A DNA stretch of 64,000 nt from Micromussa lordhowensis (GCA_964020085.1 OZ026604.1:20244894-20308893), one strand, 5' to 3'. Shown: positions 1 to 12,800, counted from the stretch's first letter. Numbers and translations: made by a program. Notes: a model not told the origin generated them from the sequence alone.

Positions 1-56
1 AAATAATATTCTTATTAAAAGAAGGGTGTATTAATTTTAGTAATTTATGAATTTAC

Positions 57-3000
57 CAATCACAAGAACTTTCACTGATCCTCTTGGTCCATTATCAATT
101 GCGCAGTAATACATGCCCTCATCTGCCGCAGTAGCGATGTCAATCTTGAAGTACGCTTGCCCACGTGCTAATGGGATTGCGCTTTCGTCTTTGTACCACG
201 TGATTTCTTGATACGATTGATACGATTGACCACACTGCAGTGTTATAGAGTGACCAGCAATCACTTTGGCGTTCTGTGTTGACGTCACGATGATAGGAAG
301 ACCTGCAAGAGGGTAAAAGACAAATTGTGAAGTGATGGGAAACGGCAACTCTTAGTGAATGGGTTCCGAAGGAGGTTCCAAGGTTTCTAGTTCTGCTTCT
401 TGCTTCGGCAGTTACTTTTCGTGTCAACCTTCAGACAAAGCTTATAAACATTTACACTGTAGACCAATAGGGATTACCGGGTTAAAGGTTACTAATGTGC
501 TGCGAACTGCATGGTTATACTACTGTTGCCTCCAGTGATAGCCACTAACTGTATCTGGGTAGCGTTACTTCGTCAGCATGAAATATTTTGATTCAAAGCT
601 TGAATTGAAGAAATTAAATGAAAGTGGTGGAGGGTTACGACTGCTTGTCTTGAAAACGAGATGCATGGACCAGGAATAAATCACGGTATCCGGTAAACTG
701 GACAGTCCCAACTAGATGTCAAGGAGTGCCGTCTCTCTGAGAGGGGATGTGTCGCGCTGGCTACATACCCAAGAACTGATTATTAAATTAGCTCAGATAT
801 ACCTCCCCTCAAGTTGATTGACACATATGACGAGCTCGACCCATTTCCAGCAGCATTCTCAGCTTGTACTCTCACTCTATACTCTATGTTTGGTAGCAGA
901 TGTGTCAGTAACAGAGATCGTTCCTTTGACGAGGATTTCCGTGTCACAACATTTCCATCTGAGGTCGACAGTTCCACATGGTAAGCAATCACTGTCTCAC
1001 CGGACGTTGCCATGCTCCATCCAACACGAACAGCGCTAGAGTTTTTATACTCTATACGGAAATCTTTGGGAACATTAGGTAACACTGTAAAGTAAAACAA
1101 AACGATTTTAAACAATTCTTGGATGAGTTTTTTGTGATATCCAGAATAATCAAGGTCGAGGGTAAGGATTATCAGCCGAAGCCGAAGGGGCAAATAATGG
1201 ACTACAGTAATAACAATGAGAGGTTGAAACGTAAAGAGCAAGTTGTCGATAGAGCTGCATGCTTCTCCACCTACTCTTATTTCTATATTTTGTTGGTGCA
1301 CGCGTTAGGTCAGTGTTTTATTTCGCCGCTAAAACAAGAAAGTCTAACAGCTACGTAATGTTACCACTGTAAAGGAGCTACGTATATGCGTCACAGTTTG
1401 CGCCTCTAGAATCTTCTCCATCCTTAACTATCTTTGTTCCTTCGTGGTTTCTTGTTATCTCTTTGGTTTTTTTCTATCTCATTAAACTACTAATTTTGGG
1501 TTTCCTTCAATTAAAATGTAATTCTCTGCGTGCATGGCCAGAATAACTAAAAAATATCGTGACTCAGCTCCTTCAAGGTGCAGGAGAGACCGCATTGACG
1601 GAAGTAGGCCGAACAGGGCTTTATCATGAAGTGCTTTACATAGCTTAGTACACTGAAATAACACCAAGAACTTGCAGAAACAAGTCGTTACACTGAAAAT
1701 CAAGGTAAGGAACTATAATCCTCTCACCTCGCTCACATATAAAGGGGAGCTTGTCTGTGCACTTTCCCCGTGTCCTTGCTATTCCATCGATCTTTGCACA
1801 CGGTCTGTTTCCAGACTGGCGATTGTGAGACTTTCTCGGTGATCCTGATCCAATCCAAACACGTGATGCGTTTACTTGCTTAGCGAGGTCTCTTACGAAA
1901 CCCAAAGATTCAGAATCGCTGGAGACCTTTGCTAACCGTGCAGAGGATTTATTGCAATAGGCATAAGCTTTATACCAGCTTTCAAGCACCGTACGAGCGG
2001 AATTAATAAAGCAAGAGTTCTTGTAAAGACTCCAACCATTTGCACAAGATGGTTCTCCGGGCTCTAAAGGGAAACAAATATGAGCGACTCACGAGCGCGA
2101 TGATAATATAGTGAGTGATTGAACGGTTTGGCAGTGATAAAAACAATTTCCCCTCCTTCTCCACAGTTTAGCGAGTGAAGAGCGAGACAACCTATGCTAA
2201 GCATGTGAAAGAGAAAAACTTCTTCCTTTCTAACAATTCCCCTCACTCACCCCACCCCCCTGCTATCCTTCCCCGTTCCCACTCTATCCACCGGATTCTA
2301 TTTTACTTGCAATCTCGGCGATTATAAGACATACACGGGAGGTCTGTGAGCGGATCGACAAACGTAGAAGGGACTCGTTGAGTTAGTCAAATCTGACGGT
2401 TTGTTCATTTACGATGTCTCCGGGTAGCGCAGACGCTGATTTCCCTTTCGTTAACGGTCGATGCCATTTTCGTAAACGGTCGATGCCATATCTGCTTTAG
2501 TTTAGGCCTGGACAAGGTAGAAACTGGTGTAATTTGTTGATGGAGTAAAATGCACTCACCAAATGCTTAATTGTTCATATTCACACTGGTTTGCTTACGG
2601 TTAGCTCTTATTTCATGTTTGGGGCAACTCTATTACTAATGTTTAAGAATGTCACGTTTTATAATTAAATTTTGGGGAGATTTGGCGGATCAACCTGGTA
2701 GTGTATGAGAGGGATGTCAGGAAACAGAGGTTCCGGGTTCGATACTAGGTGGTTACTTGCAAATTTAATTTATCTTTAATTTAGTAGAGAAAAATTCGAT
2801 TACATCTGTAAAAATGGCAAAGACCGTTTACGAAAGGGAAATGGGCAGCGCAGACGTACATGTCGACACGATACGATAACTTTCCGCCAGTCTAAAATGA
2901 TAATCAACTAGCTACCTATCTTTCAATCAAAGAATAAAAGCTCCAAAAAAATAAAAACTGCTTTTCATGCAGGCCGTGAAGAAAAAAAAAAACAATTTAA

Positions 3001-6000
3001 AACTGTGGCAACTTAGTTTGATCTTGAACTCGATTATTAAAGTACTTGTCTTAGTTCTATTGGTAATTTGTTCCACAATTCTCGGATAAGGACGATAAAC
3101 CGTAGGCCCCGTCTCACACCTCTTCATAATTAATTCTGTGGGACGTAAAAGAACCCACGCACTGTTCGAAAAGAGTAGGGGACGTAGTTCCCGGTGTGGT
3201 GGTCTATCTCTCCTCTAATGGTTAAATGCTCGGAGCTACTCTAAAATCCGAGGGAAAAGAAAGTAATGTATGTAATGTAATGTATGTACAATTGAGCTCA
3301 ACTGTACGATAAACCAGTCTTCAGATGATCAGTGCGAGTTTGTTGAAGAACTAATTCGTCAAATACTTATTTTCATTTAATTGATAGCAACTTTACCTAT
3401 GACGTTGACCAAGACGTAATGTCTTACTCCCCAGAATCCCCATTCTGCTGCAGAACAAGAATAAAACGCCGTATCATCCACGGTTGCCTTAGTGATGGTA
3501 AATGAGGGCCCAGTGGAAACGTGCTTTTCATGGCCCTTTTGGTTCCGTGCACCCTTGTACCAATAAACCAGATGTTTGGGACTATCCCTTGGTTGGCATG
3601 ACAACGTCAAATTTTGACCTGTGTACAGAGTTATCTCTTGTGAAAGGTCCATCTTTGCTGCTGTAAAAAAAAAAAAAAAGAATTGAAAGAGCTGGAGAAA
3701 ATGTTGCTTTTACAAACAAGAAATTTAGAGGGTGCTGCCTTTTTGATTGTGTCTTGCAAAACATAACGGGAGTATTCGACACCAATCTTGCTTTCTCTGC
3801 TGTGTCCCAAACGGATAACGACAGCCCTAAGGAGTTGAACAAGTCACTATGTCAGATTCTTTAACTCGAACAAAGCGCATTTCCCACCCCCCCCCCCCAA
3901 CATTTCCGCTAGCCAAAAACATTGTTTTCTTAGTGTCATCTCCGCGTTTGTTTTGCTTCTTTGCCAACTGATGTTTCTGGCTTAAAGTGCCTTGTTTATT
4001 TTAAATTGAGTTTCATATGGTCGTAAAACCAAAAGGAAAGTAATCGCTCTGGTCAATCAGAAAGGAGGCAGTAAACCAGTCAAAACTCGAAGTAATTATA
4101 TGTAGCTGACGCGAATCGCGAACGAGTCACGATTGATTCTGGCTTTACTCGTCATAGCATGAAAAAGCTGCGAGAGTTTCTAAGGTCAATCGTTAATGCC
4201 AAATCGATTATTTTAGTGAAATCGACACTTTAGTGAAGACCTCTCTGACAAAGAGTTGCCTGTTTTAATGACAGGCATTGAGTATTGATTTATTGAATAT
4301 CTTCACTTTATTGTTTACATTTTATATAATAAAATAATAAAATAATTTTTTTTCTGACAGTACAGAGAATGTAAATGGATATGGCCCGAAACTAGGTTAA
4401 AATTTAGAATACTTACAAATAATTCCGGGGGGAGTCACTCACTGAAAATTTGGGTTTGGGTATGTGCGCGATTATACATATAGGTATACATATGAGTTTC
4501 CTTACCCCATTTTAGAACCAACCCCAAAATTGTAACTCTATTTTAGACCACACATCACCAGGAACTGTGTCAGGTTACATTAACATTTGAAAAGGCTTCA
4601 AAACCCCGACGTTCATTTAATTCGCACTTCTCATAAGACGATTAAGACAACGATTACGTACGTTTCATCTAGAAATAATATTCCTAACTGATGGACAAAG
4701 GGGACAAACAAAGCGCCACACATTCCTATAAAGCTTATATTAGGGGAGTACCCTCTCCATCATCGACCCTTCCCCCCGGAGTAAATTATAGGGAGCTTTA
4801 GCAAAGACGACGGCGACGCCGAGGACGACGTCTAGTCAAAAATAAATTTGTAGTTTACCAGTGAAATTCGCAATTGTCTAGATCTGTTCAGTTCGTCCAT
4901 GAATGGCTCTAAAAACGTGCTACAGCTAAAAATGCATGACTGCTTTCTATTCCGAATGGAAATACTAAAAATTAGTCCTCATGGTTCGCGTTCCTAGACT
5001 GCGCAGAAATTGGTCGTTTTACTTTCTAGTTTTTGGTGGACGGCAAAGAAAAGTACAAAGATCTATAACGCACGTGCACGTGTACGTGCAGGTGCAGCTA
5101 TTGTTTAGCTCATTTTAAAAACGTTTCGTTTGGAAACGAATTCCGTTGCGCTTTCACCACATAATATTATTTTAGCCTAAAACATAATCGCAGTTTTGTA
5201 GGAAGTCAACATGCGGTAATAACAAGGTCAAGCGCGGGTTAGCGACTTCGAAAAGATTTGTTTTCACAGCTCAATTTCGTGAGCACGTTGCCGTTTGCTG
5301 ATAACTTCCCGCTTCCGCTGCTTACGTAAGAGAGCAGAATTCTTTTGAAAGAAAAGTTGGTCGGGTTGTCACGCAATAGAACAAAAGAGTCACGTAATGC
5401 ATCTATCGTTGGACATTGTAGCAGAGATAGATGTGGACGAGACACCGGACACGGAGGGTAAATAACTACTGTCTGGGAAGAGCTAGCAGCATCCCCAGGT
5501 CATACGAGCCATGTAAGACATGTAGTGTTTTGGTAAAATTTCATGATTTATAAATCTTGTGTTAACCAGTGTCACAGTCGCCCTCCCCTCGAAGAAGATT
5601 TTTCCTTTCGGGAAAGGCGGCTGTGACATAGGCTAGCCTTAAGTTGTAATTTGAAGACAAAAAGGAATGAAAGGGATGGTTTAGGCAAAGGTCAAATATT
5701 GGTTTGGTGAAAGTAAAAAAAAAAAAATGAATGATTCTTTACTATTTCAGATTACCAGAATTTGACAACGTGATTTCTAAATCTATCTTCTAGATGAAAA
5801 GTTTTACGCGTTTAGCGGACTGTTTTGTTTTTGTTGTTGTTAAAGAGACCTATTTTTGATTTAATTTTTAATTACATGCATTGTACTGTTTTACATTTCC
5901 CTTTATGTTAATTTGATTTCTAAGAACGCCACTTCCAGTCGGAGGCAATAACATGACAAACAATGCTTGCATTCCATACTTTCCTTTAAAATTCCAGCCA

Positions 6001-6228
6001 TTCACGGCTGGACTTCAGACAAATTCCATTCGATTTTACGTTCTTCACGGAAAAAGCTGCTTTGTTGTTGTTGTTGTTTTTTTATCAAGACGCATGGCCC
6101 TGCCAGGATTTATCCCAATACTGCTGTGGATAAATCTAGTAAATTCTGGTAAGCATCTTACCTTCAGGGATGACGGAACAGGTCAATGTGAGAGAGATCA
6201 ACGCCATGAACTGCAGTGAAACACTCAT
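57..6228 (-). CDS. Signal peptide-Ig-CTLD-FN3-Ig receptor (5' part, gene runs off left edge)
   Basis: Five coding exons can be joined on the minus strand: 6228-6162 (ATG and hydrophobic leader MSVSLQFMALISLTLTC), 3660-3397 (Ig), 2063-1728 (C-type lectin-like), 1084-803 (FN3) and 302-57 (Ig). Each has a clear AG acceptor and GT donor, and all junctions are phase 1, so modules join without a frame break. First Ig: cysteines in LTLSC and DTAFYSC with the core Trp in VYWYKG. FN3: starts LPNVPKDFRIEY and has the NIEYRVRVQAENAAG strand. Second Ig: SITLQC, ITWYK, ADEGMYYC. Known for these folds: extracellular recognition or adhesion. Inferred: a secreted or single-pass membrane receptor whose membrane and cytoplasmic parts lie beyond position 1. 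No family assignment is possible from the ectodomain alone. Intron 1 (3661-6161) is 2.5 kb. Confidence 0.8.
1728..2063 (-). CDS. C-type lectin-like exon of the receptor gene
   Basis: A single phase 1-1 exon encoding about 112 residues that begins with the standard long-form opening (SCANGWSLYKNSCF), followed by ESWYKAYAYC, RLAKVSSDSESLGFVRDL, VWIGSG and a final LPFICE. It is short: after WIGSG the usual W-rich loop, the EPN/QPD sugar-specificity triplet and the WND calcium motif are absent, replaced by a Lys/Arg-rich stretch with C...C (PCAKIDG, GKCTDK). The family fold is clear; calcium-dependent sugar binding is unlikely on sequence. Listed separately from the gene because its divergence bears on function. 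Confidence 0.8.
2680..2770 (+). repeat. Possible tRNA-like (SINE head) fragment
   Basis: A B-box-like GGGTTCGATACTAGG follows a weak A-box-like segment (CTGGTAGTGTATGAGAGG). No cloverleaf acceptor stem can be drawn, so this is at best a degraded SINE head in the intron between the Ig and CTLD exons. Confidence 0.25.
4791..5130 (+). repeat. MITE-like repeat in intron 1 of the receptor gene
   Basis: Begins GGGAGCTTTAGCAAAGACGA followed by a GACGACG-rich terminus, and ends in a CGTGCACGTGTACGTGCAGGTGC segment next to a TTTAGCTCATT stretch. I recognise this arrangement from common coral genomic repeats; the right terminus is missing here, so the copy looks truncated. The rest of 3661-6161 holds only short AT-rich intronic sequence plus a small inverted repeat at 5570-5632 (GTCACAGTCGCC / GGCGGCTGTGAC). 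Confidence 0.4.
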
Positions 6229-8700
6229 TTTAAAAACCAATGCTTGGTTGAAGGGTATAGGCGTGTAAGCTCTTTGGCTGCAACTCGCAGAATGATTGAA
6301 GGGAAAATGAAACTGGCAAATCTGCCAATAAAACAATCGATTATGGGACGTTTCCGGGGGAAGTTACTTAAGGTGAAAAAAAGGTGGCGGCAGAATTGCA
6401 CGGAATCGCCTTGGATTGCGCACAATGCTTTGACGAAATCACTGAGTGAAGAAGCTGGTGATAGACGCGTTAATATTTACGCCAGCCTTCGAGATACTCA
6501 TGTCTGAAAAAGGAAAAACCAAAACACGAGTCCATTAAGTCAACACTCTCAAACGAAGATAACCGGCGTAATTTGATATCCAGGAAACCGCAAGCTGTAA
6601 CCGCACGTATGTAGAGGGTCACCAACAAAGAACTTCCTCGCCGAATCGATGACGGCTTTTCCAAAAATCTTCCTGATCTTTGTAATAAAATCTTTTCAGC
6701 ACCTCGAGGCCAAGCTTTTTTTGACGTTTCCTATACAGTTTGATTGGACACCAAAGGAAGGTCTATAAGATTAGGATTTCCGATTATATTATTCTATCAC
6801 GTCTATGGCTGTCAGTGTTCCACTTTCTTTGGTGGTTAGGTTTGGTTTACCGTCTGCCTCACGAAAATTCAGTAAACAATTCGCTTAAGTTTGCTACTGG
6901 CGTTATGGTCAGTCTCATACTGTTCAAAACCAGGGAGCTATCAATCGCCTCCTCCACACAGATGATTCAGATATGACCCCTCTAAGCTCCTCTTACCTTC
7001 GGTCGACTCAAGAGCGGAAATTAACAGGAAAAGCTATAAGGTTTTCAGTTTGTGTTTTCATTTTTCGTCTCGATTTTGCCTACACTTGGATTAGTCCCAA
7101 TAACACAGTTCCAATTCCCCCAGAGGATAACATTTTTTTGGCAGTTGCTCTGCACCCTGGTATTTTTTGGGACGCATTTTCAGCTAGCCTACTAGTGCTA
7201 AGACCCGGGTGTGTGACTCGAAAGAAACCGGTTATTCACGGCCACTATGGACGGACTAAGCAACAGAAAGACTAATCCGGCGTAGTCTAGTTTTCAGCGT
7301 AACTCGAAAGTAAAACAATTGAGAAATAGTATTGTCTGAGGTATGCCCAATAGATTCTGTACCTTTCAGACTGGTGTCTGAAATATAAAATATGAAATGT
7401 AATTTTATAGCCCCACCCACAACCACGACATGGCATGGGCACGCGTAATAACTCCACGATAATCATCACGTTCTACCTTCATAATTAAGTAAGGCCACAG
7501 AAACAGACAGATATAAATTGAACGATAAATTCTATGATTATAACATGACGCCTTTTTTTGAATATTTATTCGATGAGTCTTTACAGTTATGGTAGTCTTT
7601 CCGTACAAGTATCAAACGTGGTAATGCAAGGAACTAAAGCAGAGACTATTGATTGCACAAACCTTGCGATCCGGGGCGTCTTTACATCTTACGGCACGGG
7701 AGGGTTGCGATGAAGGGGCATTGGATAGGGACTCGTGTCGGCAACCTTGCGACATCGGTATCAATCGCCCCTCCCCTCTCTGTCCTGGTACAGACCACTG
7801 CAGCCACCCCACTTCACTTACCCTCCAGCCCTCCTTCCCTTCTGCTAACCGAGCATCATTTCTTCTGGCATGTATCACGTGTCTACTCTTTTTTTTTACC
7901 TGCAACGCACTTTCTGTAACTTCAGTGTATGAAAAATAACGCAGAGCTAAAAAATACTAACAGCCTTTTACCATTTCAGGTATTTTTACACGGCTGAATG
8001 ACCTTAGCTTGTAAATGATTAACACAATAACATATTTTTTGTCTGGACAACATTATAAATGACGTCGCGGGAAGCGCGCAAACCGGAAACTGCAGTAGTG
8101 ATGGAAAGATACGATTTGTATCCAAAACAAACAGAACAGTGCTCTTTTATGCTTTCCACGTGTGTATCAAAATAATTTGAAAGCCATTAGTTTAAGGGTC
8201 ACTCTTTGGACCGCTGCCCAAAGTTATCAGTATACATACGAACGTGCAAATCTTTTGGCCATTGCTCGTGTTGACATGATTGCTTCCGGCGGCTTTCGAA
8301 CTCTAGAGTGACGTCACAACTTCCTCTGGAGCTGTGCACATCCGGTGTCAAATTGTCTCAAATGTATGAGATCCCAACTAGTTTAACTCAAAAAAACAGA
8401 GAATGACACAGATGAGAATTTAATTACTGACATTCGCCACTTATTAAGTTGTGTCGATCGCCACGTATTTGTTTCGGAAAACTTTTCTTCACAAGCTTTT
8501 TGCGCTGGTGATCTATAGCCTTCAACATTTACGCACCGCAAAACACTGAGCAAACCCTACATGTGGTCCCGACTTCCCCTTCCCAGTTCGCCGAAAAAAG
8601 AACGCCTGATCACAGGTTAACTGTTTGCGGGCTGCGTGTGTTGTACTCCCGTTACCCGAGGCGGAATCTCATCGGGTAAGACCGCAAGCGATAGACCACA
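6229..8700. other. Intergenic stretch with no supported gene
   Basis: Upstream of the receptor start codon. Short open frames occur on both strands but none has domain content, a plausible exon boundary pair or a homologous neighbour. No RNA gene or repeat of recognisable family seen. Confidence 0.5.
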
Positions 8701-8724
8701 ACACGCCATCAGAGAACATCTATT

Positions 8725-9056
8725 TCCCCCAGGGGTATTGCTCCCAGAAAAATTGGGGGGGGGGGGGGGGGGCTGTGCGGCTCGCTTCCCAAACCCTTAC
8801 CCTATTTAAGACCAAAGTCTGTAACTCTCCCTACTGTATTTAAGACCTGACCAAATATTTGATCTCCTATTTAAGACCTGTTTCAGAACTGTCTTATAAT
8901 TAGTTATCTAGTTCAGACCAATCTTATCGAAAATGACGAAAACGAAACTTCTTCTAAAAAAACATGCACAATTCAAGACTGGAGTTCAAAAACCATACGC
9001 TATTTAAACCAAAGTGACCAAAATCGATACCCTATTTATGACCAAAACGGCTAAAA
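8725..9056. repeat. Dispersed 'CTCCCAGAAAAAT...CCCTATTTAtGACC' repeat, copy 1
   Basis: GGGGTATTGCTCCCAGAAAAATT, a 19-base G run, then repeated CCCTATTTAAGACCAAA-type phrases. A shorter copy with the same phrases sits at 18170-18320, and related fragments appear around 45185-45480 and 15650-15730. No coding content; unclassified interspersed repeat. Confidence 0.5.
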
Positions 9057-9106
9057 ATTTAGCACTTTAAATTACACTTCAGAGTTAATTCTCTGTTCCA
9101 CCATTT

Positions 9107-9353
9107 GTGTTCATAGTGCTACGCGGCACAACATTCATATGTACCCTTACTTTCTCTTCGCCGCGATTCACCATCTAAATCGTCCCCGACTTTCTCTGTC
9201 CGACCTCGTAGCTCAGTCGGCAGAGTAACGGTAGATCTAATCCGGAGGTCGTGGGTTCGATTCCCACCGAGGTCAAAAGATTTTTTCTTTACCTCGTGTG
9301 GTTCCCTGATTCCCTTTACTAGGGCTAATGCCCATTTGGTTATTCATGGGTCC
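9107..9353 (+). mobile_element. tRNA-derived SINE flanked by 51-bp direct repeats
   Basis: Positions 9203-9275 form a tRNA-like head: acceptor arms GACCTCG and CGAGGTC pair perfectly, with A-box TAGCTCAGTCGG and B-box GGTTCGATTCC. The anticodon stem pairs poorly, so this is not a functional tRNA gene. A body follows with TACCTCGTGTGG and CTTTACTAGGGCTAATGCCCA, a layout I recognise from coral SINEs. The insert is bracketed by identical 51-bp sequences at 9056-9106 and 9354-9404. Confidence 0.7.
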
Positions 9354-10065
9354 AATTTAGCACTTTAAATTACACTTCAGAGTTAATTCTCTGTTCCACC
9401 ATTTAAAAACCATACCCTTTGGGGCCTCACATACCTATATAGCCCATATCATGAAGAGAGCTCCCCGACCCCCCGCCGGGCTATTTTCTCAGCTGAGGTC
9501 CACTAATCCCTAACATTGACTAAATATAACTGGGAGCCGGTCTCAACCAGGGAAACCTCTGCCAGATGTATGTCACTTTCTCGCACATCGATAAATTTCT
9601 CATCTTTGGCTTCGTTTGACAGCTTGAAACTCACAGAAACTCATTGCTAATTATGTCGCTACAGTTTGCATTAGTTTTTTTTGCGATCTACAACCCTGGC
9701 CAGAACTCTTGGGACATAAAGGCAATAACCCGTAAAAATGACGTATTTTCCCCCTCCCCCTTCCCCCTATGCAATGTTGACGTCAGGTATTCAAAGTCAT
9801 TTTCGGTAGACTCAACATTGCTTGGGGGAAGGGGGAACAAAAGAAATCGTTTACTAAAACAACATTACAAACCTTTTTTTAAGTGGTGGATTCAGAGTTT
9901 ATTTAACGAAGTGCATTTTCTCTCTTAATTTTCATAACTGTCCCATGATGTTTTGACCAGGGTTGTAGTTTCATATTTTCCAAGAAAAGTAGCAAAACTG
10001 TTCTCCCTGAAACCCGTGAGGGGTAGTCTTGCATGTCCTCTTTTTCTCTTGGAAAAAACAATAAT

Positions 10066-10120
10066 ATGGCGAACGATTCGGATCAGCTGGACTGTCCTCT
10101 TCAAGAGCTGTCTCTTCAAG
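10066..10120 (+). CDS. Possible first coding exon of an unidentified gene
   Basis: ATG opens an 18-codon frame (MANDSDQLDCPLQELSLQ) ending in a consensus donor (TTCAAG|GTAAAT) in phase 1. It joins in frame to the candidate exon at 12592. No protein family is recognisable and no further exons were found, so the gene is either a fragment or mis-modelled. Confidence 0.3.
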
Positions 10121-11119
10121 GTAAATCTTGCAATCTATACATCTTATATTTATTTTTTCCTATTATTTGCAAACGTTGAATTTAGAGCTTCTGTAAAAAT
10201 CTCGTTAATAAAACGAAGTAAACAAAAGGATAAGCTTAATCATCGTTTGGTTCTCACCACTGAAATATTGTTATCTACATCTACATGTATGTAATCTGCA
10301 AAGGGATTTACCCTTTCCTTTAAACAAATGTATGCTAAGATTAAGTTCAATTTAAGACTTGCGCTTCGATTTCACGACAATTTTACGAGGAAAATTGTTC
10401 AGTTCGCCGAGCAGACAAACGTTAAAAGAACTTACTCGTTCTTGTCTCTTTTAAGACTGAATTGCGATCCTGTTCAGAGTTTCACGGCTAGCCATGAGTT
10501 TCCTGAGCACATTTTTTCTTCGCTATATTTCTTCATCGCTACTTACGCGATCTTGAGAATGTTGAATTCGATAGTGATCGCTCAACCACTCGGAGGTGAA
10601 CAAAAGACTCTTAGGAAAACATGAAAGCAACAGACTTTTCCCGATTTCCATGAATTCAAGTATGTTTTAGCTAAACCTTCGACATCACTTAACCTCAAAA
10701 TCTTGCACACCATTTTTACTGATACAAGGTACACAAGCTACCCCTGCGAGTAGCCCACAGAAAATTGCCTCCCCCGGATGGCGGCCATCTTGGGCGTGGT
10801 ATCTGGCAGAGGCTCTCGCGCTTTCCGCCGTCGCCGGTAACTCTGTGCCTGCACTTACATTACTCAGCGGATCCTCCCCACCCGAAAAAAAAACCCTTTG
10901 AGCCTCTGCGGAGGAGAGAGTCATTGCCGGACTAATCTGAAAAAATTCACAAAGATCTGGAATTCCCTTCCTGTTACAATCAGTTCATTGTCAAGTTTTC
11001 CCAATTTCAAGAGGAAACTGCTAGAGTTTTTAGTAAAATAGTTACTGAACTGGCAAAGACGCACACTGCAGCACTATCTATGTAACCGTATTGGTCTGTA
11101 CGAGGTGGTCTCAACTATA

Positions 11120-11225
11120 CGTCTGGTGGTTTCTAGAGGTCACCCCGCCGTATTTAAAATTTTTATTTATGAATAACCAATATATTAGGTAAACAGGCAA
11201 ATAAACTGAATCTTGAATCTTAAAA
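11120..11225 (+). repeat. Possible LINE 3' tail fragment
   Basis: AATAAACTGAATCTTGAATCT ends in two copies of a short unit (GAATCTT), as CR1/L2-type LINE tails do. Too short to classify. Confidence 0.25.
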
Positions 11226-12591
11226 CCTGGCAGATAAATGATGGCACATCATCTAGCGGCAGATTCACTGTACTTCACAATACTCTTCTCTATGGGAGGG
11301 AGCGAGAGGGGAATTATTTAAAACAAGAAGAAATGCTAAAAAACACATTTAAAAAGTCAAAAATTCTCAATAAATTAGGATAAATTTTAGAAAGGGTTTT
11401 TTCGAGTGTCGAAAGTAATTCTCCGTGACCTGATAATTCGTCGTAGCTTACACCTTCGAGAAAGTGAGGTCAGATTTGCGTCCTTGAGATATGATGTCAC
11501 AGTTCTAGCTGCAAAACGGTATTCAATGTAATGAAATAGCTCGGATGAGAAGTTTATTGGAGGCCACAAAATAAACAGGAACAAAAAAATGTAGATTGTT
11601 GTATTGCTAAGTTTTTTCCAAACATAACCAGAAGAAACGTTTAATTTGAAATTCATCGCAAAGCCGATCAGAGGCGAGGTCTATAATCTCGGTGAAAAAT
11701 GGTTCAGGGCTCTTTTTATTACTGGAAATGTCGTATACGAGCTCACTGCCAGGACTCGACATCTGTGACGTTGTCAGATGTGATACCATCAAACGCCATA
11801 ACACTAACAAACATCTTTAAGAATGATCATGCTGGATCATTCGGGACAGTGCCCGGTCTAATATTGTATCAGCAATGAAGCAATCTGATTGGCTGATTTG
11901 AGTTCTTAGCCCTCTGAACTAACTTAGTGGTGAAATTGACTTCGATTTCATTCACAACTTTAACTTGAATTTCAAGTCCTCCTTTTACAAGCGGTGATCT
12001 TCTGTGCGTTGTATTTTTGACTTCAGCCAAAGCAACCCCTCCTCTTAAAAGAAAAAAAAGACGTGTAGGCCTAGAGATCTCTCTGGGTAAGTGACCAATG
12101 ACTGAGTCAGCAAGCCGTCCGGGAAGGCGCTTATAAGCAGCTATAGCATAGCGATCATGGAGGTTCTTTCTTGCGTGAGAAAGGTTCAAACGTTCCCTAA
12201 GGATCGGTTTCCAAACTTCTTTGTAGACTTGAAATTCACGAATATTACACAGAAAAAAAGTATGTAACAGTAGCCTCTATTTCGTTGTTTGCCACAATTG
12301 TAACAGAGAACATGTGATTACAATCAAGTGACGTTTTATACCACCTACAGTTTAAACGTGACCTTTGTGACATACGCGTTGAGGATCGATGTTTAATCTT
12401 GTATTTTACGCAACTGCGTGGGTTTAATAGTCACTCGATGGCATTATTTCGCTACGGCTTTACAATTCAAACTAACAGCCAATCGGATTCAGTAAATTGC
12501 GACACTGTTCCTTCAATTCCTGCTTCTTTTCCAAGTTAAGAAAACACATATCTTGGTACTGTTGAGTATCAAAACGTTGTATCTGTTGTAG

Positions 12592-12694
12592 GAACATTAG
12601 TTGATGATCATGATGACGAGAAGAGTTCCTCAGCTACAGCAACAAAGAGAGGGAATTACAACCACTATTCACCTGAAATACGTGCCAAATTGAG
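12592..12694 (+). CDS. Possible second coding exon (NHYSPEIRAKLR motif)
   Basis: After a TGTTGTAG acceptor the phase matching the 10066 exon reads GTLVDDHDDEKSSSATATKR and then GNYNHYSPEIRAKLR, a charged, coding-looking peptide. The YSP-E-RAK- pattern resembles a short helical motif I associate with multicopy, transposon-linked DNA-binding proteins in cnidarians (uncertain). The donor (GAG|GTTATT) is weak; reading on in frame reaches a stop after about 14 codons. The span 10121-12591 between the two exons shows no gene. Confidence 0.3.
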
Positions 12695-12800
12695 GTTATT
12701 TTGTTTTTTGCTATCCAGTGTTATAATTTACACCTGATTTTTCCTGACAGTTTCAATTTGAGAATTTGCTTCAAAATCAGGAAATTATTTACTACATCAC

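Noticed and set aside
6094..6149. Plus-strand signal-peptide-like exon MALPGFIPILLWINLVNS with a GTAAGC donor
   Set aside because: No compatible downstream plus-strand exon was found. The minus-strand leader exon at 6162-6228, a few bases away, joins the Ig exon in phase 1 and explains the region better. Left as a curiosity.
9203..9275. Functional tRNA gene
   Set aside because: Acceptor and T arms are good but the anticodon stem does not pair, and a SINE body follows.
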